30,079 nucleotides of DNA from CANJXF01 sp043775015. Lineage in GTDB: Bacteria; Verrucomicrobiota; Verrucomicrobiia; Limisphaerales; CANJXF01. The notes below the pieces were generated by a model. That model did no database searches. It was not told the origin of the DNA and worked only from the letters and a program-made list of their open reading frames with translations. The stretch covers positions 1 through 30,079 of the forward strand of contig JAYVSV010000042.1 of assembly GCA_043775015.1 (NCBI GenBank). The letters run 5' to 3'. The translations under genes and the position numbers were made by a program. Shown here one piece after another: positions 1 to 7,346 of this stretch (its first letter is position 1; every line of letters starts with the position of its first letter).

Positions 1-52
1 TCCGCCGGGGCTTGGCTAAAATATCAAGCGCTCTGGGCGGAAGGACGCGCGG

Positions 53-70
53 GCGGACAGGAATGTCCGC
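53..70. repeat. Short perfect palindrome in the infC leader
   Basis: A 7-bp perfect inverted repeat (GCGGACA / TGTCCGC) encloses a 4-nt GGAA loop, in a G+C-rich patch. No T-run follows, so it is not a typical intrinsic terminator. It is one of several GC-rich palindromes in this window and may belong to a dispersed repeat family, but only one copy is visible here. The rest of bases 1-253 shows no gene. It is the upstream region of infC, and the usual upstream partner thrS is not recognisable in it. Confidence 0.5.
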
Positions 71-244
71 GCTCCGTCACCCACTTTTAATCACACCCAC
101 TCGGATCGACCCCTATTAAAAAAATGCGGCGAATTCTCGCAGCTTTTGGCTTGCAGCAAAAGGTCGATCATCGTATGTAATCGTCTGTTTGCGGGTGTAT
201 GCCCGAGTCTGTTTTGAATACTGCATGAATAAATTTCAACCGGT

Positions 245-256
245 GAGGGCATCTTG
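245..256 (+). promoter_or_regulatory. infC ribosome binding site with non-AUG start codon
   Basis: GAGGG at 245-249 is followed after 4 nt by TTG at 254, which begins the IF-3 reading frame. An in-frame ATC stands immediately before it at 251, only 1 nt from the GAGGG. No ATG occurs in frame near the conserved N-terminus. IF-3 rejects initiation at non-canonical codons, and infC in many bacteria uses a rare start codon (AUU in E. coli) for self-regulation. TTG, or less likely ATC, here fits that scheme. Confidence 0.6.
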
Positions 257-997
257 AGTCGCCCTTATTCTCCTCGTCCCGCTCCTTCCGCTGCTTCGTT
301 TATCCGCGTCAACGGGAAAATTCGCGCCCGCGAAGTCCGAATCATCGGCGTGAGCGGCGAGCAAGTCGGCGTTTTATCGCTCGGCGATGCGATTAGCATG
401 GCGCGCGCAAACGGTGTGGACCTCGTTGAAATCGCCCCCAATGCCACTCCGCCCGTCTGCCGTCTGGTTGATTTTGGAAAATATCGTTACGAACTGGCCA
501 AGCGCGATAAAGACGCCAAAAAACATCAACACGCCAACAAGGTTAAAGAAATCCAACTCAGCGCCAATATTGATCCGCACGATTTCGGAGTGAAGTTGAG
601 TCACGCCATTAACTTTCTTTGCGAAGACATGAAGGTGAAAATAACGCTTCGTTTCCGTGGACGCGAGATGGCGCACAAAGAAGTTGGTTTTCAACAAATT
701 CAAAAATTTATCACGTCCTTGACTCCTTATGGCCACCCAGATGCGGCGCCAAAGCTGATTGGCAAAGGATTAAACGTCATGCTCAGTCCGCTTCCCCGAA
801 ACAAACGCGCCAAAAATCCGCGTCAGGCGGAGCGCGATATTGAGCTGGCGGAAGAACGCGCGGAAGAAGAACGGCAGAACAAGGCTGCTGGCGGCAAACC
901 GAAGAAACAGCAACCTGTTGAAGATGATTCTGCCAACGAAGAATCTTTCGATGCCGAGAACCTCGCGGAAGCCGATACCAAGGGCGGTCAGGAATAA
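254..997 (+). CDS. infC: Translation initiation factor IF-3
   Basis: IF-3 binds the 30S subunit, keeps it apart from 50S and checks the start codon and initiator tRNA. The protein shows the IF3 N-domain at about residues 16-85 (FIRVNGKIRAREVRIIG, then VDLVEIAPNATPPVCRLVDFGKYRYE), a linker, and the C-domain at about 90-182 (KVKEIQLSANIDPHDFGVK, then KVKITLRFRGREMAHKEVG). Bacterial IF-3 is usually about 170-180 residues. This one has 247 because of a roughly 60-residue tail rich in Glu, Lys, Ala and Asn with no recognisable fold. The start is TTG at 254 behind GAGGG. The usual downstream partners rpmI and rplT are absent, and the next gene is convergent after 24 nt. Identity is certain; the exact start is less so. 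Confidence 0.97.
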   Translation: MSRPYSPRPAPSAASFIRVNGKIRAREVRIIGVSGEQVGVLSLGDAISMARANGVDLVEIAPNATPPVCRLVDFGKYRYELAKRDKDAKKHQHANKVKEIQLSANIDPHDFGVKLSHAINFLCEDMKVKITLRFRGREMAHKEVGFQQIQKFITSLTPYGHPDAAPKLIGKGLNVMLSPLPRNKRAKNPRQAERDIELAEERAEEERQNKAAGGKPKKQQPVEDDSANEESFDAENLAEADTKGGQE

Positions 998-1021
998 TTG
1001 TGGCGCGTGCGCTGACGAGTT

Positions 1022-2527
1022 CTACGCGCTGCTTTGTAAACTCCAACCTCGAACCAGATCCGGAAACGGGCAGTCAGCGCAAAGCGCGTTCGAATGATTG
1101 CAAAAATCCCTCACGATCTGGAGCAATCCCTGTTGCGCTGCCGCCGTTTTGAATTTGCGCGGCGAAGCCCCGGCCAACAACCGCTGCCGCGCCAGTCGCA
1201 ATACAGAATTATCTTCTGCTGCGGGCCATTCGAAAAATAATTTCTCCGCGCGCCGTTGCAGCAACTCATTTTTTCCAACCACCGCGCGCATCCAGAACCA
1301 GGGCAGAATGACGTTCACGGCCAGCTCCGAGACGCGCGCCGCTCCGATGAGCGATTGCGCTTCCGCCAATCGCACCGATCGAAAATTCCAATGTCGGCAC
1401 CAGAACTCGTCATCATTAACCTGTAATAATTCAAGCAACGTCGGCAACGGCTCCGCGCTGATCGGGCCGGTGAACCAGTTTTCCAGTTTGGAAAAAAACT
1501 TTTTGTCCGCCAGCCAATGTGCGGCGAGGGCTAGTCGTCGCTGCGGGAAATTAGCCGGGCGCAAACCGTTGAACCTCCACAAACTTTTCGAAAAAATCAA
1601 ATCGCTGGAAGCGTGGCGTTCGCGCCACCAGATTTCCCAAATGCCACGCAAATATACGTCGTTTTCGGATTCCTCGGGCTGAGTCGGAAGCAAACCGCTC
1701 ATTCCGAACAGCCACGCCTGCCAGAAAAAAGCGGAACGGGGAACTTCTGAACGCAAAAAAGTTCCAAGTTCCCTGCTCCCCGTTCCGTGTTCAGAAGTTC
1801 CCCGCTCCGAGTTGGCCAACAGTTCCGCCAGCCGCTGCATCGGCCAGACATTATTTTTATAACCAAGCCCGCGGAAAAGTCCTTCCCATAACGCCTGCTC
1901 CCAACCGGCTTCGCGCGCGCGCGCCCGAAATTCATTGGCTTTGCGTTGCAATCGCACGAAAGCCGCTTGCTGTAAAAGCTCCGCCAATTTTTCTTCGGAC
2001 AATTCACACAGCGGAGCGCAGCAGTGGCCCGCCAGCGCTGCGGGATAATTTTGCGCGGCTTCGCTGCCCAGCCAAAGATCAAGTTCTTCGATGGGTGAAT
2101 CCAGGAATGTTTTCAGCGCGAGCGCGGGTGCAGGCGCGCCGGAATTCGATCCCGCTTCCCAAAGAACATGCAGGATCACGTTTTTGAAATTCGGATTGCG
2201 ATCGTGTCCGTGCTCGCGCCAACCCTCGGGGCGCAAATCGATTTCCACATCTCCGGTTTTCGCGGGTTCATCCCCGACCTGCACAACGGCCCCGCGAAAA
2301 TCTGGGCCGGATTCGTGGTTCCAAAAACCAGGATGAAGAATGTGGACCGGTCGCCCGTCCAACGTCCTTAACTGATCGCGAAGGAGACGTTGATGATACC
2401 AAATAATTTGCAGCAGTCGCTCGTTCCCGCACGGCGGGAGCCCGCCGGAGTCCCGCAGGAGCAAAGTTCGCCCTTGTCGTCGCCGCCACTCGGCGTAAAA
2501 GTTAGATTTAGACGGGGACACCGGCAT
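1022..2527 (-). CDS. DUF2851 family protein
   Basis: A 501-residue protein of the uncharacterised DUF2851 family, found mainly in Bacteroidota and Verrucomicrobiota. Family-like signatures are the N-terminal YAEWRRRQGRTL and IIWYHQRLLRDQLRTLDGRPV, then HPGFWNHESGPDFRGAVVQ, TGDVEIDLRPEGWREHGHDRNP and a late EGLFRGLGYKNN. The C-terminus has a Cys-containing stretch (DFCNHSNALCADCPFP). No signal peptide is visible, so it is probably cytoplasmic; no function is established. Two segments look foreign to the fold: residues about 25-36 (DNA palindrome near 2425-2456) and about 239-266 (palindromic repeat near 1732-1804). Both keep the frame open. The ATG at 2527 is 104 nt from the divergent protease gene. 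Confidence 0.85.
   Translation of the reverse strand: MPVSPSKSNFYAEWRRRQGRTLLLRDSGGLPPCGNERLLQIIWYHQRLLRDQLRTLDGRPVHILHPGFWNHESGPDFRGAVVQVGDEPAKTGDVEIDLRPEGWREHGHDRNPNFKNVILHVLWEAGSNSGAPAPALALKTFLDSPIEELDLWLGSEAAQNYPAALAGHCCAPLCELSEEKLAELLQQAAFVRLQRKANEFRARAREAGWEQALWEGLFRGLGYKNNVWPMQRLAELLANSERGTSEHGTGSRELGTFLRSEVPRSAFFWQAWLFGMSGLLPTQPEESENDVYLRGIWEIWWRERHASSDLIFSKSLWRFNGLRPANFPQRRLALAAHWLADKKFFSKLENWFTGPISAEPLPTLLELLQVNDDEFWCRHWNFRSVRLAEAQSLIGAARVSELAVNVILPWFWMRAVVGKNELLQRRAEKLFFEWPAAEDNSVLRLARQRLLAGASPRKFKTAAAQQGLLQIVRDFCNHSNALCADCPFPDLVRGWSLQSSA
1732..1804. repeat. Nested palindromic repeat inside the DUF2851 gene
   Basis: A 16-bp perfect inverted repeat lies at 1737-1752 and 1789-1804. 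Nested in it is a second pair, CGGAACGGGG (1732-1741) with CCCCGTTCCG (1778-1787). Several GTTCC-type subrepeats fill the middle. On the coding strand it encodes a low-complexity run with SERGTSEHGTG and SRELGT, which breaks the family sequence without shifting frame. It resembles a mobile REP-like element inserted in a tolerant loop. No transposase is adjacent. Confidence 0.75.
2425..2456. repeat. GC-rich palindrome inside the DUF2851 gene
   Basis: CGGCGGG (2432-2438) and CCCGCCG (2441-2447) form a perfect 7-bp inverted repeat with a 2-nt centre. It is flanked by direct copies of TCCCGC at 2425-2430 and 2451-2456. It encodes roughly RDSGGLPPCGNE near the protein's N-terminus, between two family-like blocks. 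It looks like a short palindromic insertion that stayed in frame. Confidence 0.5.
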
Positions 2528-2631
2528 TGCTTTTCGGCGGATGCTTTCGCAAAGTCAAGCCTCAGAAAAGCGCTCAGCCCCGGATTGGCGGCAAACTTGA
2601 ACGGGGCGGCCCATTTTTTGTCCTCTGAACT

Positions 2632-4008
2632 ATGCGTCTTTTGAATGTTGTTTTTTTTCTTCGGCTCAATTGGATTGGAAAGACGGCCCTGACGGTTTGC
2701 GCGATCTTTTTTTCGGCTAATTCGAACGCGGCCGCTTCGGACATCCGTCGGGATGCAACCGTCGATGCCATTCAACAAGTCATGCCAAGCGTGGTAAATA
2801 TCCGCACGGAAACGATTGTGCAAAACAGCGATCCTTTTGATGAATTTTTCCGTCAGTTTTTTGATCCCTATCATCGCAGCCAAAAAAGCCAATACAGCCT
2901 CGGTTCCGGCGTCATCATCGACGAGGACGGTTATATTTTGACCAACCTGCACGTCGTTCGTCGTGCGAGCCGCGTGCAAATTAAATTGTCCGATGAAGCC
3001 GGCGGCGGCGAATACGAAGTCCAACGCATCAGCGGCACCACGCGCAGCGATGTGGCCCTGCTCAAAATCATTCCCAAGACACCCGGCGAAAAATTCAAAG
3101 CCGTCAAGTTCGCCAAAGATGATGATTTACTGCTCGGCGAAACGGCGATCGCGATGGGAAATCCTTTTGGGCTGGGCGGCTCGGTCAGTCGTGGAATTCT
3201 CAGCGCCAAACGTCGCGCCTTGCCCAAGGACAACGAACAACTCGACATTCCCAATTGGCTCCAGACCGACGCCGCCATCAATCCAGGGAACAGCGGTGGC
3301 CCCCTCGTCAATTTACGCGGCGAATTAATCGGTTTGAACGTGGCCATGCTCGCGCAGGCGCAGGGCATTGGTTTCGCCATTCCGGTGAAACATCTCAGCG
3401 AAGCGCTTTCGGAAATTTACACACCCGAAACCGCCGAGCGCTGGTTCGGGGCGCGGTTGACCGCGACGACTGCTCCGCTGGTGGTTCGCTCCGTGCAAAA
3501 AGGCAGCCCCGCCGAAAAGAGTGGATTAAAAGTCGGCGACGCGATCTTGCAATTGAATGGAAAATCGCCAAAGGGGTTTATCGAATTTAACAATTTGCTC
3601 CGCGATAGTGCGCAGGACAATTTTCGATTGAGCGTCCAGCGCGGAACCCAGCGGCTTGATCTCGCGGGGCAAACGATTCCATTTGCCAGGATCATTCGAG
3701 AGAAACTCGGCATCGACGCGCAAGAGTTGAGCGAAGAACTCGCACCTCGCTTAGGATTGAAACCTAACGTCGGATTGGTGATCGCGGGCGTCGATAAAAA
3801 CGGTCCAGCGAGCGCCGTCTCGTTGGAAAGAAATTTTGTCATCACAGAAATTAACGGGCAGGCCATGCCCAATCTGTTGAGCGCGGTGTTGGCCATCGGC
3901 TCTTTGAAAAAGGGTGAGCCGGCAAAACTGTCGATCCTCGTTCCGCAGCGGCGCGGAAACTATCTTGTTGGATATGAGCAAGGAACCGCCACTTTGAAAA
4001 CGCGGTGA
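2632..4008 (+). CDS. HtrA/DegP-type periplasmic serine protease with two PDZ domains
   Basis: A trypsin-like quality-control protease of the HtrA/Deg family. A signal peptide covers about residues 1-35 (hydrophobic stretch ending SNAAA), so it acts in the periplasm. The catalytic triad is visible: His107 in TNLHVV, Asp140 in RSDVALLKI and Ser221 in NPGNSGGPL. The oxyanion-loop motif AMGNPFGLGGSVSRGILSA is also typical. Two PDZ-like regions follow at about 275-345 (VQKGSPAEKSGLKVGDAIL) and 360-445 (GLVIAGVDKNGPAS). The length of 458 matches the family. The start is the ATG at 2632, giving the signal peptide directly. It precedes the ABC operon by 86 nt on the same strand and may share its envelope role. 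DegP, DegQ and DegS cannot be told apart here. Confidence 0.93.
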   Translation: MRLLNVVFFLRLNWIGKTALTVCAIFFSANSNAAASDIRRDATVDAIQQVMPSVVNIRTETIVQNSDPFDEFFRQFFDPYHRSQKSQYSLGSGVIIDEDGYILTNLHVVRRASRVQIKLSDEAGGGEYEVQRISGTTRSDVALLKIIPKTPGEKFKAVKFAKDDDLLLGETAIAMGNPFGLGGSVSRGILSAKRRALPKDNEQLDIPNWLQTDAAINPGNSGGPLVNLRGELIGLNVAMLAQAQGIGFAIPVKHLSEALSEIYTPETAERWFGARLTATTAPLVVRSVQKGSPAEKSGLKVGDAILQLNGKSPKGFIEFNNLLRDSAQDNFRLSVQRGTQRLDLAGQTIPFARIIREKLGIDAQELSEELAPRLGLKPNVGLVIAGVDKNGPASAVSLERNFVITEINGQAMPNLLSAVLAIGSLKKGEPAKLSILVPQRRGNYLVGYEQGTATLKTR

Positions 4009-4094
4009 CCGTCGATTTTGTTCGCCCAATCCGCGGTTGCTGAATATTTTCCCCACCGGCTCCCGCAGTTGCGGGACAAGAAGAAGAAGAAGGC

Positions 4095-5057
4095 ATGACC
4101 AACAATTTGATGATCGAAGTTGCCAATTTGACCAAGCGTTACGCGGGGAACACGGCGGTTTCGGATCTCTCATTCTCGGTGGGTCGCGGAGAAATTGTTG
4201 GTCTGCTCGGGCCCAATGGGGCAGGAAAAAGCACGACGATGCGGATTCTTTCTTGTTTCCTTCCGGCGACGTCCGGCACCGCAAGGATCGCCGGGTTCGA
4301 TGTTTTTACGCAAGCCGATGAAGTCCGCCGACGCATCGGTTACATGCCGGAAAATAATCCGCTCCACCAGGAAATGCGGGTGCGCGAATATTTGAAATTT
4401 CGCGCGCGCTTGAAAGGTCTCGGCCTGCGTCGCTCGCGTGAACGGGTCGATGTTGTCTTGCAGCAATGCGATTTGACGGAGGTGCAAAAAAGAATTATCG
4501 GCCATCTTTCCAAAGGGTATCGCCAGCGGGTCGGCCTGGCGGACGCGCTGGTGCATGAACCTGAATTGATCATTCTCGACGAGCCAACCATTGGCCTTGA
4601 TCCGAACCAGATTCGTTCCGTTCGCCAACTGATCAAAGAACTCGGCCGCACGCACACCGTTTTGATTTCAACCCACATTTTGCCCGAGGTGGAAATGACC
4701 TGCAACCGCGTGTTGATCATGCGGCGCGGAAAAGTTCTCTTGTCGGACACGACGGAAAATTTACAAAAAACGATGAACGACGGCGTGATCATCGCCGAAG
4801 TGCTGGCTCCGGAGGACGCCCTGCGCACCTGTTGGGAAGAGATGGCGGAGATCAAACATTTCGACATCGCGCCAACGGATGGCGACTTTCTGCGCTGCGC
4901 ACTGACGCCCGCCGATGGAGTTGACCTGCGCCCACAAATTTTTTCCACAATGGTCCAACGCGGTTGGACGTTGCGTGAACTTTCGCGCAGCCGCCGCTCG
5001 CTGGAAGATATTTACCTGCGCGTCACGCGCTCTGAAAACGAGGAGGAAACCCTTTAA
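4095..5057 (+). CDS. ABC transporter ATP-binding protein, GldA-like
   Basis: The ATPase of an ABC-2 type exporter. It has a Walker A at residues 39-47 (GPNGAGKST), a signature at 138-145 (LSKGYRQR), a Walker B at 158-164 (LIILDEP, Asp162, Glu163) and the switch His194 in STHILPE. The Q-loop position reads YMPENNPL, with Glu where most ABC ATPases have Gln, a form seen in the GldA/NatA group. The last 100 residues form the C-terminal extension of that group. The start is ATG at 4095 after a purine-rich GAAGAAGAAGG tract; an internal Met at residue 6 is an alternative. It overlaps the permease gene by 1 nt (TAATG) and heads the five-gene operon. The substrate cannot be told from sequence. Confidence 0.93.
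   Translation: MTNNLMIEVANLTKRYAGNTAVSDLSFSVGRGEIVGLLGPNGAGKSTTMRILSCFLPATSGTARIAGFDVFTQADEVRRRIGYMPENNPLHQEMRVREYLKFRARLKGLGLRRSRERVDVVLQQCDLTEVQKRIIGHLSKGYRQRVGLADALVHEPELIILDEPTIGLDPNQIRSVRQLIKELGRTHTVLISTHILPEVEMTCNRVLIMRRGKVLLSDTTENLQKTMNDGVIIAEVLAPEDALRTCWEEMAEIKHFDIAPTDGDFLRCALTPADGVDLRPQIFSTMVQRGWTLRELSRSRRSLEDIYLRVTRSENEEETL
5041..5046 (+). promoter_or_regulatory. Strong Shine-Dalgarno for the ABC permease
   Basis: AGGAGG lies inside the end of the ATPase gene, 10 nt before the permease ATG at 5057. The ATG shares its first base with the ATPase stop (TAATG), so the two genes are very likely translationally coupled. Confidence 0.7.
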
Positions 5058-5809
5058 TGCGCGCGTTCCTGACCTTGACCCGCCGCGAACTGGCGAGCTT
5101 CTTCGTTTCCATGACCGGCTACGTGATCATTGCGGTGGCCGTGTTCCAAATGGGCCTGAGCTTCGTCATCCTGGTGAATAATCTTCAGGGCGAATCGACG
5201 CCGATGCCGGTCACCGAAGTTTTTTATGTGACCGCTTTTTTCTGGTTGATCTTGCTGCTCTCTGCCCCGGTCATCACCATGCGTTTGTTCGCGCTGGAAA
5301 AATATTCCGGCACCTTCGAAACGTTGATGACCGCGCCCGTGGGCGATCTGCAAGTGGTGCTCGCCAAATTTTTTGCCGCGATGATTTTTTACATGTTGAT
5401 GTGGTTGCCGCTGCTCGGTTGCATCTTGATCGTCCACCGTTTTACCGGCGATGCGGCGGGTCTCGACTTTGGAACCATCGGCAGCACTTATTTTGGAATC
5501 TTCCTGCTGGGCTGCCTCTACATGTCGCTCGGCTGTTTTGCTTCGGCCATGACGCGCAGCCAGATGATCGCGGCGATGGTGGGGCTTGCGATCGGAATCA
5601 CTTTTTTCCTGTTGAGCTTTTTGTCCGAGCAACTCACCGCGAGCAAAAGCTGGTGGGGCGAGGTGCTCAAAGCCAGCGACATGCGCGAGCACATGCGCGA
5701 CTTCTCCCGTGGCATCATCGACACACGCTACGTCGTGTTTTATCTGAGCCTCACTGTGCTTTTCCTGTTCTTAACGTATCGCGTCGTGGAAAGCCGCCGC
5801 TGGAAATAA
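5057..5809 (+). CDS. ABC-2 type permease, GldF-like
   Basis: Membrane subunit that pairs with the preceding ATPase. Its 250 residues contain about six hydrophobic segments, near 20-40, 58-76, 106-126, 143-165, 170-190 and 225-243. Between the second and third is the ABC-2 coupling motif, RLFALEKYSGTFETLMTAPV. It overlaps the ATPase stop by 1 nt with a perfect AGGAGG at good spacing, and the next gene starts 1 nt after its stop. Together with the following GldG-type protein this is the GldF component, which outside Bacteroidota is not tied to gliding. Function inferred: export or extraction of an unknown envelope substrate. Confidence 0.9.
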   Translation: MRAFLTLTRRELASFFVSMTGYVIIAVAVFQMGLSFVILVNNLQGESTPMPVTEVFYVTAFFWLILLLSAPVITMRLFALEKYSGTFETLMTAPVGDLQVVLAKFFAAMIFYMLMWLPLLGCILIVHRFTGDAAGLDFGTIGSTYFGIFLLGCLYMSLGCFASAMTRSQMIAAMVGLAIGITFFLLSFLSEQLTASKSWWGEVLKASDMREHMRDFSRGIIDTRYVVFYLSLTVLFLFLTYRVVESRRWK

Positions 5810-5810
5810 C

Positions 5811-7328
5811 ATGAGCGACGATTCTCCCAAGCCCAGTTTCTCGTCCGGTCGCCGCTGGCTGATGTGGTTCAACACCCTGCTCGGCGTCGCTGCCGTCGTG
5901 GCGCTGGTTGGAATTGCGAACTATTTCGCCTCCGGCTATTTCAAGCGTTTTCAATGCACCAACGCGCAACTCGACATTTCTCCGCAAACCGCCTCCTTGC
6001 TCCAGCGACTGACCAACCAGATCGAAGTCACCATCTTTTTCAATCAACAGGCCGAAGAAGAAATCTACAGCCTCGCCTCGGCCTTGCTCAAACAATACAC
6101 CTACGCCAATCCTAAAATTTCTGTTCAAAGCCTCGATTACACACGCGCCCCAGCCCGGGCCGCCTCGTTGATTTCCAAATACAAATTGACCTCGCTCAAA
6201 GACAACAACTTTATCGTCTTTGAATGCAATGGCCGGTCCAAAGTGGTTTTGGGAAATGACCTTTATGACTACGATCTCAGCGCGGCATTAAGCAGTGGTG
6301 GCCGGACCTTTCGCCGAGACAAGTTCAAGGGCGAGATGCTTTTTTCCGCGGCAATTTTCAACCTCACTTACCCACGCCAAACGAAAGCGTATTTCGTCTT
6401 CGGCCACGGCGAACACAATCCAGAAAACTCAAACCAGGATCTGGGCTACGCGAAGTTCGCATCCATACTCAAGGACGAAGTCGATGTCGTCTGGGACCGC
6501 TTGTTTCTTTCCAGCACGAATGCCGTTCCAGCGGATTGCGATTTGATGATTATCGCCGGGCCGAGCAAGGCGCGGTTTGATGAAGCTGAACTGGGGAAAA
6601 TCGAAACCTATTTAAAACAAGGTCGCCAACTGCTCGTCCTGTTGAACAATGCGGAAATGGGCATCCCTTCTGAAATCGAAAGAGTTTTGGCAAAATGGGG
6701 GATCGGCGTGGCTGGCTACAAAATCAACGACAAAGATTTTTCCTCGCCGACCGGTGGCGACATCATACCCGCGCAGGTGAAGGGAACTCACCCGATCCTC
6801 AAATCAATTGTGGCCGAGGGGATGCAAATTTATTTGGTTTGGCCACGCACGGTATTTCCATCCCGCAAGGGCGGGACCGCCTCCCCGCCACCCGCCGACG
6901 CACCGCAGGTTGAAATCCTCGCCGCCACCAGCACCAACGCCATTGGCCAACTGATCGGAGCCAGCGGGGACCCCGGCACGCGCACGGAAACCGGCTCCTT
7001 TCCGCTGATCGCCGCCGTTGAACATGGTTCGATCAAAAACGTCACCGAGCGCGGCGTGACCCGCATACTGGTCATCGGGGATTCTCTTTGTTTCGACAAC
7101 GCGCTGCTCGACACCAAGGCGAACCATTTTTTTGCCAACGCTGCCGTCAACTGGCTCGTGGACCGCCCGCAAATGTTGCTCGCCGGTATTGGCCCAAAAT
7201 CCATCAAGGAATACAAAATTGTCCTCACCTCGTTGCAAACCAAAAAGCTGCAATGGCTCTTGCTCGCCGGAATGCCCGGATCCATTTTACTCTTCGGCGG
7301 ATTGGTCTGGCTGCGGCGACGCAGCTAA
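5811..7328 (+). CDS. GldG-type ABC auxiliary protein (ABC_transp_aux family)
   Basis: A 505-residue protein with one N-terminal membrane helix (about 19-41), a large extracytoplasmic domain and a C-terminal helix (about 479-498) ending in WLRRRS. The domain has family features: QLDISPQTASLLQRLTNQIEVTIFF, ALLKQYTYANPKISVQSLDY, KAYFVFGHGEHNP, LMIIAGPSKARFDEAEL and the late VIGDSLCFDNALL. This matches the GldG/ABC-2 auxiliary family, which works with the permease and ATPase encoded just upstream. A small GC-rich palindrome (6861-6876) encodes an SRKGG stretch in a variable loop. The ATG at 5811 comes 1 nt after the permease stop. Biochemical role unknown. Confidence 0.88.
   Translation: MSDDSPKPSFSSGRRWLMWFNTLLGVAAVVALVGIANYFASGYFKRFQCTNAQLDISPQTASLLQRLTNQIEVTIFFNQQAEEEIYSLASALLKQYTYANPKISVQSLDYTRAPARAASLISKYKLTSLKDNNFIVFECNGRSKVVLGNDLYDYDLSAALSSGGRTFRRDKFKGEMLFSAAIFNLTYPRQTKAYFVFGHGEHNPENSNQDLGYAKFASILKDEVDVVWDRLFLSSTNAVPADCDLMIIAGPSKARFDEAELGKIETYLKQGRQLLVLLNNAEMGIPSEIERVLAKWGIGVAGYKINDKDFSSPTGGDIIPAQVKGTHPILKSIVAEGMQIYLVWPRTVFPSRKGGTASPPPADAPQVEILAATSTNAIGQLIGASGDPGTRTETGSFPLIAAVEHGSIKNVTERGVTRILVIGDSLCFDNALLDTKANHFFANAAVNWLVDRPQMLLAGIGPKSIKEYKIVLTSLQTKKLQWLLLAGMPGSILLFGGLVWLRRRS
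6861..6876. repeat. Short palindrome inside the GldG-type gene
   Basis: TCCCGC (6861-6866) and GCGGGA (6871-6876) form a 6-bp perfect inverted repeat with a 4-nt AAGG loop, followed by a CCGCC-rich run. It encodes a loop (SRKGGTASPPP) that looks dispensable. It resembles the palindrome in the DUF2851 gene, but it is short and could be chance in GC-rich DNA. Confidence 0.3.
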
Positions 7329-7346
7329 ATTCCGCGTGGTCGCACG

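Noticed and set aside
5054..5692. 212-codon frame antisense to the ABC permease
   Set aside because: The translation is His/Glu/Gln-rich and repetitive, the mirror of hydrophobic codons in the permease; not a real protein.
4095..7328. Gliding motility system (GldA/F/G)
   Set aside because: These ABC families are widespread outside gliding bacteria, and no other gld or spr genes are in the window.
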